33,497 nucleotides of DNA from Nitrospirota bacterium (GTDB taxonomy: Bacteria; Nitrospirota; Nitrospiria; Nitrospirales; NS-4), in contig VBOG01000175.1 of assembly GCA_005877815.1 (NCBI GenBank), positions 1 through 33,497 on the forward strand. The letters are read 5' to 3'. Of this stretch, positions 1 through 7,998 are shown one piece after another. The notes under the pieces were generated by a model, which was given only the letters and a program-made list of their open reading frames with translations, had not been told where the DNA came from and did no database searches. Within the stretch, counting starts at the first letter, position 1; every line of letters starts with the position of its first letter. The position numbers and the translations under genes were made by a program.

Positions 1-36
1 CGGCAGAGTCGACCGGCGTCCGTTGCGCCCGAGTAG

Positions 37-732
37 ATGTCCGAGGAACGTGCGAAGCAGGACATTAAGATTGCCCTAGTACGGGAACGGGCCAGTCTTG
101 CGCTCCAGCGGCTGCTCGAGCGCCTCTCGCGTGAGGCGAATGTCTCCATCGATCTGCGTCCCCCGGAGCCGCCCCGCATCGAACTGACCGCGGGCGACGA
201 TCCGGAGCTGGGGCCTGAGCGCGCGCCGGTGACGGTGGTCGAGCTCGCCGATTTCGAGTGCCCGGTCTGCAAAGAGAGCGTGCCCGCGTTGAAGGAACTG
301 CGCCGGCTGTACCCGGAACAGGTCCGGTTCGTCTACCGCGATTTTCCGCTCGCCGCGCATCCCCAGGCGCGGCCGGCGGCCGAAGCGGCTCAATGCGCGC
401 ACGAACAGGGACAGTTTTGGGCATACCATGATGCCCTGTTCGGGCAAGCCCCGGAACTGAGCGCACCGGCATATGTGAAGATCGCCGAACGCGTACAATT
501 GAATACGGAGGATTTTGCCGCATGCCTGCGGAGCGGCCGCGCTGCTGCGGCGGTCGCCAAAGACGCGATGGAGGCGCAGCGAATCGGGCTGACCGGCACG
601 CCGACGTTCTTCATCAACGGGCGATATCTCGGAGGACTGCAGAGCCTCGACGCATTGCGGGACGCCGTGGAGAAGGAGCTGGCATCGGCACTGAACGGCG
701 GGGCGCTGCGGCAAGGAGAGCGGGAACGATGA
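37..732 (+). CDS. DsbA-family thioredoxin-fold oxidoreductase, possibly missing its N-terminal domain
   Basis: The protein is a 231-residue thiol-disulfide oxidoreductase of the DsbA/thioredoxin_4 type. The redox motif CPVC lies at about residues 75-78, after a typical 'APVTVVELADFE' strand. The cis-proline loop 'GTPTFFINGR' follows at about residues 188-197. There is no signal peptide. The first 40 residues are charged and helical and end in 'VSIDLRPPEPP'; they resemble the last part of the SurA/PpiC-like region that often precedes this domain. A TAG stop lies directly before the ATG in the same frame (34-36). The gene may therefore be the distal part of a longer gene broken by a stop or frameshift, or it may start here after an upstream gene. 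Family assignment is firm. The true start, and whether the protein is exported, are not settled. The gene overlaps the next one by 4 bases (ATGA). Confidence 0.85.
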   Translation: MSEERAKQDIKIALVRERASLALQRLLERLSREANVSIDLRPPEPPRIELTAGDDPELGPERAPVTVVELADFECPVCKESVPALKELRRLYPEQVRFVYRDFPLAAHPQARPAAEAAQCAHEQGQFWAYHDALFGQAPELSAPAYVKIAERVQLNTEDFAACLRSGRAAAAVAKDAMEAQRIGLTGTPTFFINGRYLGGLQSLDALRDAVEKELASALNGGALRQGERER

Positions 733-1289
733 GCCCACGGATCTCGGATCGCGCGTCCCTCCTCGTGGTCCTCATCGCGCTGTCGGTGCATGCCGGAATG
801 GGGCCGGCGCTGGCCTCCGAGCTTCCCACCAACCGCGTGCCGCTGGTGAACCCGGTCGGTGAGAAGGGCGGAGGACTGTTCGCGCGTCTGGTCACGGCGC
901 GGGGTGCCGAGTTTGATTCGGGGCGGGCCGGCATCCATATGATCAAACCCATCGGTCCCACGGAGGTCTTCCCGTCCGACGTGCCGGAGATCTATGTGGT
1001 GATCGAGTTGAAGCAGTCAGCCTTCGACATGTTCGAACTCATCGCCCGGTTCATTCTCGAGGATGCGGACGGCAAACCCCATGGGACGTTGATGCATACC
1101 GACCGTGCACATTTTGAGTTTTCCGACACAGGCGGCTATCTCACGATGAACAGGCCGAAGGGCGGCTTTCCGGTGGGGAAGTACCGGGTCGAGATTCATT
1201 ATGGGGAGATGGTCAACGACCTGAGCTTGCTGACGCTGGTGCGATTCAAGGTCGAGCCCGTCTCGGGCGCCAAGCCGGCGACGCCGTGA
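729..1289 (+). CDS. Secreted protein of unknown function
   Basis: The product has 186 residues and I do not recognise a family. Residues 1-30 look like a signal peptide: a basic start (MSPRISDR), a hydrophobic core (LLVVLIALSV) and an Ala-x-Ala-like end near 'PALAS'. The mature part has no clear membrane segment and reads as beta-rich. Stretches such as 'EIYVVIELKQSAFDMFEL' and 'FPVGKYRVEIHYGE' recall the C-terminal Ig-like strands of periplasmic proteins. The ATG at 729 was chosen because it overlaps the stop of the DsbA-like gene (ATGA) and gives a clean signal sequence. The stop overlaps the GTG of the acetyltransferase gene. Coupling to a thiol oxidoreductase gene suggests an envelope role, but the mature protein has no cysteines, so it is not an obvious disulfide substrate. 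Confidence 0.75.
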   Translation: MSPRISDRASLLVVLIALSVHAGMGPALASELPTNRVPLVNPVGEKGGGLFARLVTARGAEFDSGRAGIHMIKPIGPTEVFPSDVPEIYVVIELKQSAFDMFELIARFILEDADGKPHGTLMHTDRAHFEFSDTGGYLTMNRPKGGFPVGKYRVEIHYGEMVNDLSLLTLVRFKVEPVSGAKPATP

Positions 1290-1750
1290 GTCCGAAAATC
1301 ACCATCCGGCCGGCGACGCTCGCTGATGTGGAACTCATCGTCGGTTTCAGCGCGGCCATGGCGAAGGAAACCGAAGGCCGCACGCTCGATGAGGTCCGGC
1401 TGCGGAAAGGGACACTGGCAGTGCTTGAGTCCAAGGACCGGGGCTACTATCTGGTGGCCGAACTCGGCCCGGAGGTTGTCGGCCAGTTGCTCCTCACCTA
1501 TGAATGGAGCGACTGGCGTCACGGCGTCTTCTGGTGGATTCAAAGTGTCTACGTCGCGCCGCCGGCGCGCCGGCAGGGCGTCTATCGTGCCATGCACGCG
1601 CATGTCATCGCTGACGCGCGATCGCGGGACGATGTCTGCGGGGTCAGGCTGTATGTCGAAAAGGACAACGCCGCCGCGCAGGCGACGTACGGCCGATTGG
1701 GCATGCACAAGACTTCGTATGAAGTCTACGAGCAAGACTTTGTGCTATGA
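1286..1750 (+). CDS. GNAT-family N-acetyltransferase
   Basis: A 154-residue single-domain acetyltransferase of the GCN5 fold. It opens with the usual first strand 'ITIRPATLADVELIV'. The acetyl-CoA pyrophosphate loop (motif A) is at about residues 86-101: 'VYVAPPARRQGVYRAM', where the common R/Q-x-x-G-x-G/A is present as R-R-Q-G-V-Y. The C-terminal 'LYVEKDNAAAQATYGRLGM' is the classic motif B, in which Asn and Tyr support CoA binding and catalysis. The substrate cannot be predicted. The start is a GTG whose last two bases belong to the TGA of the preceding gene. The gene ends just before the promoter-like region of the tRNA-Leu/tig block. Confidence 0.88.
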   Translation: MSPKITIRPATLADVELIVGFSAAMAKETEGRTLDEVRLRKGTLAVLESKDRGYYLVAELGPEVVGQLLLTYEWSDWRHGVFWWIQSVYVAPPARRQGVYRAMHAHVIADARSRDDVCGVRLYVEKDNAAAQATYGRLGMHKTSYEVYEQDFVL

Positions 1751-1774
1751 TGACGGCAGTGAGCGCCGATTGCC

Positions 1775-1803
1775 TTGACTTTCAAACCGGCGATACGTTA
1801 GAA
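1775..1803 (+). promoter_or_regulatory. Candidate sigma70-type promoter for tRNA-Leu and tig
   Basis: TTGACT at 1775-1780 is a good -35 hexamer. With a 17-base spacer the -10 position holds TTAGAA (1798-1803), a weak match. Transcription would start near 1810, about 19 bases before the mature tRNA 5' end. Confidence 0.4.
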
Positions 1804-1828
1804 AACCGAGTGCCTTCCTGTCTTTTCT

Positions 1829-1911
1829 GCGAGAGTGGCGGAACTGGCAGACGCGCGAGACTTAGGATCTCGTGGGTAACCGTGGGGGTTCAAATCCCTC
1901 CTCTCGCACCA
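1829..1911 (+). tRNA. tRNA-Leu, anticodon UAG
   Basis: The 83-base cloverleaf has an acceptor stem GCGAGAG (1829-1835) paired with CTCTCGC (1901-1907), discriminator A at 1908 and an encoded CCA at 1909-1911. The anticodon arm is CGAGA-cTTAGGa-TCTCG with anticodon TAG at 1863-1865, which reads CUA and, by wobble, other CUN leucine codons. The T arm contains GGTTCAAATCC. A long variable arm (about 1871-1881) fits a class II tRNA such as leucine. Only 29 bases separate the CCA end from the trigger factor ATG, so the tRNA probably lies in the 5' leader of the tig transcript and is cut out by RNase P and a 3' nuclease. Confidence 0.96.
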
Positions 1912-1940
1912 ATGGCCATGCCCTCCAGGTTTTTACACCC

Positions 1941-3245
1941 ATGAAATTAGAAGTGACCGAATTGGGCCCCGTCCAGCGGGCCGTAAAGATAGAAGTGCCC
2001 GCCGACGATGTGACGAAGCGCTTCGAGGAAGCCTACGCCGACCTCAATCGGCAGGTCCGGATCCCGGGATTTCGGCCGGGCCGGGCGCCGCGGTCATTGC
2101 TGGAACAGCGGTACGCCAAGAGCGTCGAGGAGGATGTTCTCCGCTCCATCATTCCGGATTATTATCAGCGCGCGATGAAGGAGGCCGGCTTCACGCCGGT
2201 CTCTGTCGACATCCCGCCGCTCGAACGCATCAAGATCAAGAAGGGCTTGCCGCTCGTGTTTACCACCACGGTGGAGATCAAGCCGACCTTCGAGCTTCGT
2301 GAGTACAAAGGCATCACGCTCAAGCAGGACAAACGATCCATCACAGACGAGGAACTCGACAAGGCGATGCAGGTGATTCGCCAGCAGCATGCCCAGATCG
2401 AAATCCTCATGGCGGACCGTGGGATGGCGGAAGATGATTATGCGCAGCTGCATGTCGAGATGCTGGAAGGTTCGACGCCGGTCTCCGGTGCGGCGCCCGA
2501 AAATCATCTCGTGCGGGTCGGGGACAAGACGCCGGTGCTCGGCGTGGCCTTGGACGAGGCGTTGCTCGGCAAAAAGAAGGGCGATGTCGTGGACGTGCCG
2601 CAGGACTATCCGGCCGAATACGCGGACGCCCGTCTCGCCGGCAAAACCGTGACGATCCGCGCGCAGGTCCAGGAGGTGAAGACACGGGTCTTGCCTGAAC
2701 TGGACGACGAGTTCGCCAAGGACCTTGGGGATTACAAGACATTGGACGAGCTTCGCGAAAAAGTGAAGGCACAGTTGGAGCAGGGCCTGCAGCGCGACGT
2801 GGAAGAAACATATAAGGACGCCTGCATGAAACGCCTGGTGGACCTCCATCATTTCGACGTCCCGGAGTCCCTGGTTCAGCGGGAACTGGAGGCCATGATC
2901 CGCGGCGCGCAGGAGCAGCAGCGCCGCATGACGTGGGCGGAAGCACCGGGCCAGGCCCCGCTCGACACGCGAAAACTGCGGGAGGAGTTTCTGCCCAAGG
3001 CGAAGGAACGCGTGAAGCTCGGTCTGGTCCTGGACGCCATCGCAGAGAAAGAAGGCATCACGGTCATCGAGGCGGACGTCGAACAGGAATGCCGGATGAT
3101 GGCGCGCGGGTTGAAGATCGATCCCGCCGAGGTGATGAAGATTCTCGCGAGCGGAGGCCGCGAGACCGTGGATGATTTCAAGTCGCGGATTCTCGCCGAC
3201 AAAGCCTTGCAATTCGTGTATCAAAAAGCGATTATCCAAATGTAA
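1941..3245 (+). CDS. tig: Trigger factor, ribosome-associated chaperone
   Basis: The 434-residue protein binds at the ribosome exit tunnel and shields nascent chains. The N-terminal ribosome-binding domain (about 1-115) has the signature loop GFRPGRAP at residues 43-50. A middle FKBP-type peptidyl-prolyl isomerase domain (about 160-245) and a long helical C-terminal chaperone domain follow. Length matches the family (about 430-450). An open frame runs upstream through the tRNA gene, but the ATG at 1941 gives the conserved start MKLEVTELGPVQR. The Shine-Dalgarno is weak (AGG at about 1926-1928). clpP begins 32 bases downstream and clpX follows, the common tig-clpP-clpX order in which folding and degradation genes are co-transcribed. 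Confidence 0.97.
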   Translation: MKLEVTELGPVQRAVKIEVPADDVTKRFEEAYADLNRQVRIPGFRPGRAPRSLLEQRYAKSVEEDVLRSIIPDYYQRAMKEAGFTPVSVDIPPLERIKIKKGLPLVFTTTVEIKPTFELREYKGITLKQDKRSITDEELDKAMQVIRQQHAQIEILMADRGMAEDDYAQLHVEMLEGSTPVSGAAPENHLVRVGDKTPVLGVALDEALLGKKKGDVVDVPQDYPAEYADARLAGKTVTIRAQVQEVKTRVLPELDDEFAKDLGDYKTLDELREKVKAQLEQGLQRDVEETYKDACMKRLVDLHHFDVPESLVQRELEAMIRGAQEQQRRMTWAEAPGQAPLDTRKLREEFLPKAKERVKLGLVLDAIAEKEGITVIEADVEQECRMMARGLKIDPAEVMKILASGGRETVDDFKSRILADKALQFVYQKAIIQM

Positions 3246-3277
3246 TGGATCGGATGTGAGGAGATTGTGAGCCACCC

Positions 3278-3946
3278 ATGAAAGAAACGTCGCAAATGCT
3301 CATTCCCATGGTCATCGAACAGACGAACCGCGGCGAGCGCGCGTATGACATTTATTCCCGCCTGCTGAAGGACCGCATCATCTTCATCGGCACGGCCATT
3401 GACGACAACGTGGCGAACCTGCTGATCGCGCAGCTGCTCTTCCTCGAGGCCGAAGATCCCGAGAAGGACATCAATCTGTACATCAATTCGCCGGGCGGGT
3501 TGGTCACGGCGGGGCTGGCGATCTACGACACGATGCAATATGTCAAGCCGTCCATCGCCACGATCTGCGTGGGCCAGGCGGCGAGCATGGGATCCATTCT
3601 TCTGGCGGCCGGGACGAAAGGCAAACGGTATGCGCTTCCGAACGTGCGGGTGATGATCCATCAGCCCAGCGGCGGATTTCAGGGGCAGGCGACCGACATC
3701 GGCATCCAGGCCGAGGAGATCATCAAGATCCGCAGGCGGTTGGATGAGGTGTTGGCAAGGCACACCGGGCAAACGCTGGACAAGGTCCACCGGGATTCGG
3801 AGCGCGACATGTTCCTGTCGGCGGAAGAAGCGAAGATCTACGGCTTGATCGATGAGGTGATCGTCCGGGCGCCGAAAGAACTGCGGCCGGTCAAAGACAT
3901 CAAAGGCATCAAAGTCGACGGCGAGAAGGACAAGGACGGCAAGTAA
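3278..3946 (+). CDS. clpP: ATP-dependent Clp protease proteolytic subunit
   Basis: ClpP is the serine peptidase that forms the double-heptamer barrel fed by ClpX. The catalytic triad is intact and correctly spaced: Ser103 in GQAASMGS, His128 in VMIHQPSGG and Asp177 in 'DSERDMF'; the 25- and 74-residue offsets equal those of E. coli ClpP. The oligomer-handle sequence '[10 protein letters not shown]' is present. At 222 residues it has a short N-terminal propeptide; the likely mature start lies near 'LIPMVIEQ'. GAGGAG at about 3258-3263 is a rather distant ribosome-binding site. The C-terminal tail is very Lys/Asp rich ('[11 protein letters not shown]'). clpX starts 9 bases after the stop, so the pair is one transcription unit. 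Confidence 0.97.
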   Translation: MKETSQMLIPMVIEQTNRGERAYDIYSRLLKDRIIFIGTAIDDNVANLLIAQLLFLEAEDPEKDINLYINSPGGLVTAGLAIYDTMQYVKPSIATICVGQAASMGSILLAAGTKGKRYALPNVRVMIHQPSGGFQGQATDIGIQAEEIIKIRRRLDEVLARHTGQTLDKVHRDSERDMFLSAEEAKIYGLIDEVIVRAPKELRPVKDIKGIKVDGEKDKDGK

Positions 3947-3955
3947 GGGGGCCTG

Positions 3956-5206
3956 ATGGCAAAACAAGAGAAAGCCGATGCCCAGTTACGATGTTCCTTC
4001 TGCGGCAAGGGCCGCGAAGAGGTCCGAAAACTGATCGCGGGACCCACCGTTTACATCTGCGATGAGTGCGTGGACCTCTGCAACGACATCATCGCGGAGG
4101 ACATGGAGGGCCGGCAGGAGACGCTCTCCTCCAAACTGCCGAAGCCGAAGGAAATCATGCGGACCCTGGATCAGTACGTCATTGGCCAGGAGCGCGCAAA
4201 AAAGGTGCTGTCGGTCGCGGTTCACAACCATTACAAGCGGATCTCGGCCAATGCGCTGGACGAGGTCGAGCTCCAGAAGGGCAACATCCTTCTGATGGGC
4301 CCGACCGGCACCGGGAAGACCCTACTCGCCCAGACGCTCGCCCGCATTCTCGATGTGCCGTTCACGATTGCCGACGCCACGACGCTCACGGAGGCCGGCT
4401 ATGTCGGCGAGGACGTGGAGAACATCATCCTCAAACTCCTCCAGGTCGCCGACTACGACGTGGAGCGGACGGAACGCGGCATCGTCTATATCGACGAGAT
4501 CGACAAGATCAGCCGGAAGAGCGACAGCCCCTCCATCACGCGCGACGTGTCCGGTGAGGGCGTGCAGCAGGCGCTCTTGAAGCTGATCGAAGGCACGGTC
4601 GCGAACGTGCCGCCGCAGGGCGGCCGCAAGCACCCGCATCAGGAATTCATCCGGGTGGACACGAGCAACATCCTCTTCATCTGCGGGGGGGCGTTCGTCG
4701 GGTTGGACACCATCGTCGAGCAGCGCCTCAACCAGAAGTGCATCGGGTTCGGGGCCGAGCTCAAGGGCAAACACGAGCGGCGGACGGGCCATCTCCTGTC
4801 ACAGGTGCAGCCGGAAGACCTGCTCAAGTACGGCCTGATACCAGAATTCGTCGGCCGGCTCCCGATCTGCGCGACCCTGGATGAGCTCGACGAGAAGGCG
4901 CTGATCCGCATCATGACCGAGCCGAAGAATGCGCTGATCAAGCAGTATGAGAAACTGCTGGCGTTCGACAAAGTGAAGCTGCGGTTCACGGACAATGCGA
5001 TCGTCGCGGTGGCACGGAAAGCGCACAAACAAAAAACCGGCGCGCGGGGCCTGCGCTCGATTCTCGAAGCGGTCATGCTGGACGTGATGTACGAAATCCC
5101 GTCGCAACGCGAGATCCGCGAATGCGTGATCACCGAGGACGTGACGGAGGGCAAGTCGCCGCCGCTGCTGATCAAGGACCCTGAAAAAGCCGGCAAGTCC
5201 GCCTAG
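3956..5206 (+). CDS. clpX: ATP-dependent Clp protease ATP-binding subunit ClpX
   Basis: The 416-residue AAA+ unfoldase recognises tagged proteins and threads them into ClpP. The N-terminal C4 zinc domain has Cys13, Cys16, Cys35 and Cys38. The AAA+ module shows Walker A GPTGTGKT (115-122), the pore-1 loop GYVG (148-151), Walker B IVYIDE (176-181) and the RKH loop in '[10 protein letters not shown]'. The ClpP-binding loop is present in variant form in the large domain: the usual IGF tripeptide is in 'KCIGFGAEL'. The C-terminal lid domain carries the sensor-2 motif 'TGARGLRSI'. The stop is only 6 bases from the stop of the convergent dinB gene; no clear bidirectional terminator was seen between them. 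Confidence 0.98.
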   Translation: MAKQEKADAQLRCSFCGKGREEVRKLIAGPTVYICDECVDLCNDIIAEDMEGRQETLSSKLPKPKEIMRTLDQYVIGQERAKKVLSVAVHNHYKRISANALDEVELQKGNILLMGPTGTGKTLLAQTLARILDVPFTIADATTLTEAGYVGEDVENIILKLLQVADYDVERTERGIVYIDEIDKISRKSDSPSITRDVSGEGVQQALLKLIEGTVANVPPQGGRKHPHQEFIRVDTSNILFICGGAFVGLDTIVEQRLNQKCIGFGAELKGKHERRTGHLLSQVQPEDLLKYGLIPEFVGRLPICATLDELDEKALIRIMTEPKNALIKQYEKLLAFDKVKLRFTDNAIVAVARKAHKQKTGARGLRSILEAVMLDVMYEIPSQREIRECVITEDVTEGKSPPLLIKDPEKAGKSA

Positions 5207-5212
5207 CACTTC

Positions 5213-6316
5213 CTAAAAAAGGCTGGGAGTCTCGTCGGCTTCCGGCTGCAATTTCTCGATCTTCACACCGATCAGGCGGATCATTTTGCGACGAGGATTC
5301 TCGCGGCCGTCCAAGAACGGCAGCAAGAGCTTCAACGCCTCCACATGCAGCGTCGCGGCCGAATTCCCCGGCATACCAAGCGAATGCGACCGGGATTTCG
5401 TTTCGAAATCAGCGAAACGGACCGTCACGCCGGCCGTCCGAAACCCGACAAATCCTTCCGTCGCCATCCGGCGCATGACGCTCTCGCACATCTCCTTGAG
5501 GCGCTCGCCGATGAACGTGGAATCGCAGGTATCCTCCTCGAACGTTTCCTGTTCGCTGATGGACTTGACCTCGTAGAATTGTTCAATCGGCGAGTTATCC
5601 CGGCCGCGGATCTTCTCGTAGAGCTCCAGCCCGTAGTTGCCGAGCATTTGTTTCAATTCGACGTGCGAATACTGCTTCAAGTCCTCCACCCGCCTGATCC
5701 GGAGTCTGGCCAGCTCTTCTTCGGTCTTGGGTCCGATGCCGGGAATGACGCGGATCGGAAGCGGCGCGAGAAACGCCTCCGACTGCTCCTGGCGGACGAC
5801 CGTCAGACCATCCGGCTTGTGGTGATTGGAGGCAATCTTGGCGATCAGTTTATTGGGGCCGATTCCAAAGGAGCAGGTGAGCCGCTCCTGCGCGAGGATT
5901 TCCCGTTTGATGTCCCGGCAGACTTCTTCTGCTTTGTCCCAGGAGCCTGCAAGACTGACATCAGAATACGCTTCATCAATGCCGGCCTCCTCCACGATCG
6001 GCGTGAAGCGCCGGATGACGCCCATGATCTTCGCGGAGACCGCTCGATACTTCGCCATCTCGGTGTGCACGAACACCACCGGTGGCTTGCCCTGTCGCTT
6101 GGCGCTCTCCGACAGTTGCCAGGCTTTGGAAATCGGCATGGCCGAATGAATGCCGTATTCCCGCGCTTTATAGTTGGCGGTGGTCACGACGCCGCGGCCT
6201 TTGCCGCCGTCCGGGTCGGCGCCGACGGCCAGCGGCAGACCATGAAATCGCGGCGTGTCCCGCTCCTCTATGGAAGCGTAGAACGCGTCCATATCAATGT
6301 GGGCGATGATGCGCAC
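5213..6316 (-). CDS. dinB: DNA polymerase IV, Y-family translesion polymerase
   Basis: The 367-residue error-prone polymerase has the Y-family catalytic carboxylates: Asp8 in 'HIDMDAFYAS' and Asp114/Glu115 in 'GIDEAYSD'. The nucleotide-binding 'VVTTANYKAREYGI' motif and the helix-hairpin-helix 'IPGIGPKTEEEL' are present. The little-finger domain follows, and the protein ends in 'ETPSLF', a plausible beta-clamp binding tail. The start is GTG at 6316, which gives the conserved MRIIAHIDMD. No Shine-Dalgarno precedes it; a TACAAT hexamer ends 8 bases upstream (see promoter entry). It converges on clpX. The upstream region holds a compound palindromic repeat and a 10-base palindrome that could be an operator. 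Confidence 0.96.
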   Translation of the reverse strand: MRIIAHIDMDAFYASIEERDTPRFHGLPLAVGADPDGGKGRGVVTTANYKAREYGIHSAMPISKAWQLSESAKRQGKPPVVFVHTEMAKYRAVSAKIMGVIRRFTPIVEEAGIDEAYSDVSLAGSWDKAEEVCRDIKREILAQERLTCSFGIGPNKLIAKIASNHHKPDGLTVVRQEQSEAFLAPLPIRVIPGIGPKTEEELARLRIRRVEDLKQYSHVELKQMLGNYGLELYEKIRGRDNSPIEQFYEVKSISEQETFEEDTCDSTFIGERLKEMCESVMRRMATEGFVGFRTAGVTVRFADFETKSRSHSLGMPGNSAATLHVEALKLLLPFLDGRENPRRKMIRLIGVKIEKLQPEADETPSLF

Positions 6317-6324
6317 GGCCCGTC

Positions 6325-6353
6325 ATTGTAACGTATTTGGCTCGCGAGTCTCG
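6325..6353 (-). promoter_or_regulatory. Candidate promoter of dinB giving a leaderless or near-leaderless mRNA
   Basis: Read on the minus strand, TACAAT (6330-6325) is a 5/6 match to the -10 consensus. TCGAGA sits 18 bases upstream as a weak -35. Only 8 bases separate the -10 from the GTG at 6316, so transcription would begin at or next to the start codon. Confidence 0.45.
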
Positions 6354-6359
6354 ATGAGC

Positions 6360-6369
6360 AGTATACTGT
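6360..6369. promoter_or_regulatory. Perfect 10-base palindrome upstream of dinB
   Basis: CAGTATACTG is a perfect dyad located 44-53 bases upstream of the dinB GTG, just beyond the candidate -35. Its position suits an operator for an SOS or other repressor. It is not the E. coli-type LexA box (CTG-N10-CAG), so the assignment is speculative. It also touches the left end of the repeat at 6370. Confidence 0.3.
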
Positions 6370-6623
6370 GCGCGGGTCCTGTCGCTCAGCAGCCGGGGAA
6401 CCCATTGCTCTTTGCGCGGGTCCTGTCGCCGCATCACCCAGACGTGCTCGCGGCGCTTCGCCGTCGCAGCCCCGCAGACTCGGCTGTACGCCACTCCGCT
6501 CCGCCTGGGTCCCATGCGGCACCACCCGCGCGACTGCAACGGGTTAATCCGGTTGCTCGTCGCAAAGCCTCGCGCGGACTTACTCGCGCCGGGCTCAGGG
6601 CGCCCGCCACGCGCCACCCGCGC
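6370..6623. repeat. Compound palindromic intergenic repeat, copy A, filling the gap before dinB
   Basis: This fills most of the 338-base gene-free gap 6317-6654. It starts with GCGCGGGT (6370-6377) and ends with the complementary ACCCGCGC (6616-6623). The start 6380-6403 is identical over 24 bases to 10256-10279 in copy B. The right end (about 6600-6625) resembles the right end of copy B. Inside it lies a second complete palindromic unit (6414-6531) that matches copy C. The simplest reading is one repeat unit inserted in another. I see no protein-coding signal. Confidence 0.75.
6414..6531. repeat. Inner palindromic unit of copy A
   Basis: Three nested helices can be drawn: GCGCGGGT (6414-6421) with ACCCGCGC (6524-6531), GCCGCAT (6428-6434) with ATGCGGC (6514-6520), and ACCCA (6436-6440) with TGGGT (6506-6510). 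The unit is followed by TGCAACGGGTTAAT, also found after copy B in near-identical form. It aligns along its whole length to 11704-11821 (copy C), clearly above 80 percent identity by eye. Confidence 0.75.
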
Positions 6624-6654
6624 TAACGGTTTCAGGGAAGGACCTCCTAGAACA

Positions 6655-7950
6655 TCACAGCAGTTTGGACCAGAAGATAAAGATCCCGTTGCCTCCGCGC
6701 GTCGGTTGGCCCTCGTGATCGCGGAAGATGCCGAAGTTATAGCTGTAATTGATTTCGACTTGCGACTTCCACGGCGCTCCGCTGACGACCCCGCCGCCCA
6801 ACGCCGGCAGCGACCCCATTTCATTTCGAATCGTTCCGTTGGGCCCGAACCGCGGCCGTTCGACGATGCCCCACGTGCCGCGAAGATAGGGGTACAGGAA
6901 GAACAGGGCCTCATAACGGTACGTCAAATCCACGATGCCGTAGCGCCGCGGAAACAGTTCATTGAATGCCACGGCTGGCATGATGGGCAGCGAGAGCGCC
7001 TCCCATTCATATCCGGTCGGCCGGCCGGGCAAACGAAATGCGGAGAAACGATCGAGGTCTTGCCCAAGTCCGCCGTAGACGCTTGAGATTAATCTGTGCC
7101 GCTCACTTTCAACGAATGGTACCCCGCCTGCAGCGACACCGTACACCGTGGCCGTAAGATAGTTCTTCTCTTGCGCGCCGCCCAATGCATTAAAGGCAGC
7201 GGCTCCCCATTCCCGCCACCGCGCGCGCTGTCCATACAGCACATCGCCGCCCGCCGAGAACCCTCGATGCGCCAGCTCCATGAGATTTCGATCGAGCACG
7301 TCGGTACGCAAACGGAAATGAACGCGGCCCTCGTAGGTATCATTGGGAACGATGAAGTTTGCCGCCGTTCCGGAGCTGCGTTTGAACCAGATGAAGCCCG
7401 GTTCATAGGTCAATGCCACTTCCAGGGCACTGTCTTGATGTCCGGGCGGGAGAAGTCTTCGATACCCGATCCCAACGCCGCCGTGAATGTGGTTCCATTG
7501 AAGGTCCACCTGTGTGATGCGCCGGCCTTCGACATATTCCGACCGTCCGAAAGGGATCACGAGGCTCTCCAGCGTCAGGACGAGCTCCACACCCCTCATT
7601 GACGGCAAGCCGATATTGTATTTCACATCGTTGACCAGCCCCGAAAAGGTGCCGCGGAATCGCTCTGTGTCATCGTAGGAGCTGCGCCAGACAAACAGGG
7701 CACCGAAAGGCAGAACCTCGTAGGGAGTCGGACCATGCGGCAACCATTGCAAGCCAAAATTCACGGCCGTCACATGTCGGCGATCGCGCGCAGGAACAAA
7801 CACGTCCTGCCCCGACATTTCAGTACGGTGTTCCTGTCCGGCTAACGGGGTGTGAGGCTCTTCGCCATGCGCGATCTGTAGGAGCATCGCGGTGCTGCAA
7901 AGAAGTGCAACGAGACAAGCTGCGAAAACAGGCTTACGCCGAATGCGCAT
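6655..7950 (-). CDS. Exported protein of unknown function, probably beta-rich outer-membrane type
   Basis: The 431-residue product has a clear signal peptide: basic 'MRIRRKP', hydrophobic 'VFAACLVALLCSTAMLLQ' and a cleavage region near 'AHGEEPH'. The rest shows many alternating amphipathic strands rich in Tyr, Arg and Gly (for example 'VGIGYRRLLPPGHQDSALEVALTYEPGF' and 'VEINYSYNFGIF'), as in outer-membrane barrels. It ends 'GIFIFWSKLL' rather than with the usual terminal Phe. I do not recognise a family. The gene stands alone, with an AT-rich upstream region (7951-7985) and no visible Shine-Dalgarno. Several TATA-like stretches occur there, but none has a convincing -35. It has a normal base composition and no sign of recent transfer. 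Confidence 0.75.
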   Translation of the reverse strand: MRIRRKPVFAACLVALLCSTAMLLQIAHGEEPHTPLAGQEHRTEMSGQDVFVPARDRRHVTAVNFGLQWLPHGPTPYEVLPFGALFVWRSSYDDTERFRGTFSGLVNDVKYNIGLPSMRGVELVLTLESLVIPFGRSEYVEGRRITQVDLQWNHIHGGVGIGYRRLLPPGHQDSALEVALTYEPGFIWFKRSSGTAANFIVPNDTYEGRVHFRLRTDVLDRNLMELAHRGFSAGGDVLYGQRARWREWGAAAFNALGGAQEKNYLTATVYGVAAGGVPFVESERHRLISSVYGGLGQDLDRFSAFRLPGRPTGYEWEALSLPIMPAVAFNELFPRRYGIVDLTYRYEALFFLYPYLRGTWGIVERPRFGPNGTIRNEMGSLPALGGGVVSGAPWKSQVEINYSYNFGIFRDHEGQPTRGGNGIFIFWSKLL

Positions 7951-7998
7951 TTGGTATTTAGCAATATATCATACTAGTTTCTCTTTAGGCCGTTTTGA

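Noticed and set aside
2094-3275. A 393-codon open frame antisense to trigger factor
   Set aside because: It mirrors tig in a GC-rich genome, has no domain and no start signal. Similar long antisense frames opposite egtB, leuB and leuC were rejected for the same reason.
5207-5212. Bidirectional terminator between clpX and dinB
   Set aside because: Only 6 bases lie between the stops. A run of A residues (5215-5220) is present but I see no stable GC-rich hairpin.
6294-6914. Open frames through the intergenic repeat copies (also 6412-7086 and 11686-11985)
   Set aside because: Copies A and C give similar peptides in one frame, which is expected from nucleotide similarity. Copy B does not keep the frame, the stems covary as base pairs, and there is no ribosome-binding site, so a coding role is not supported.
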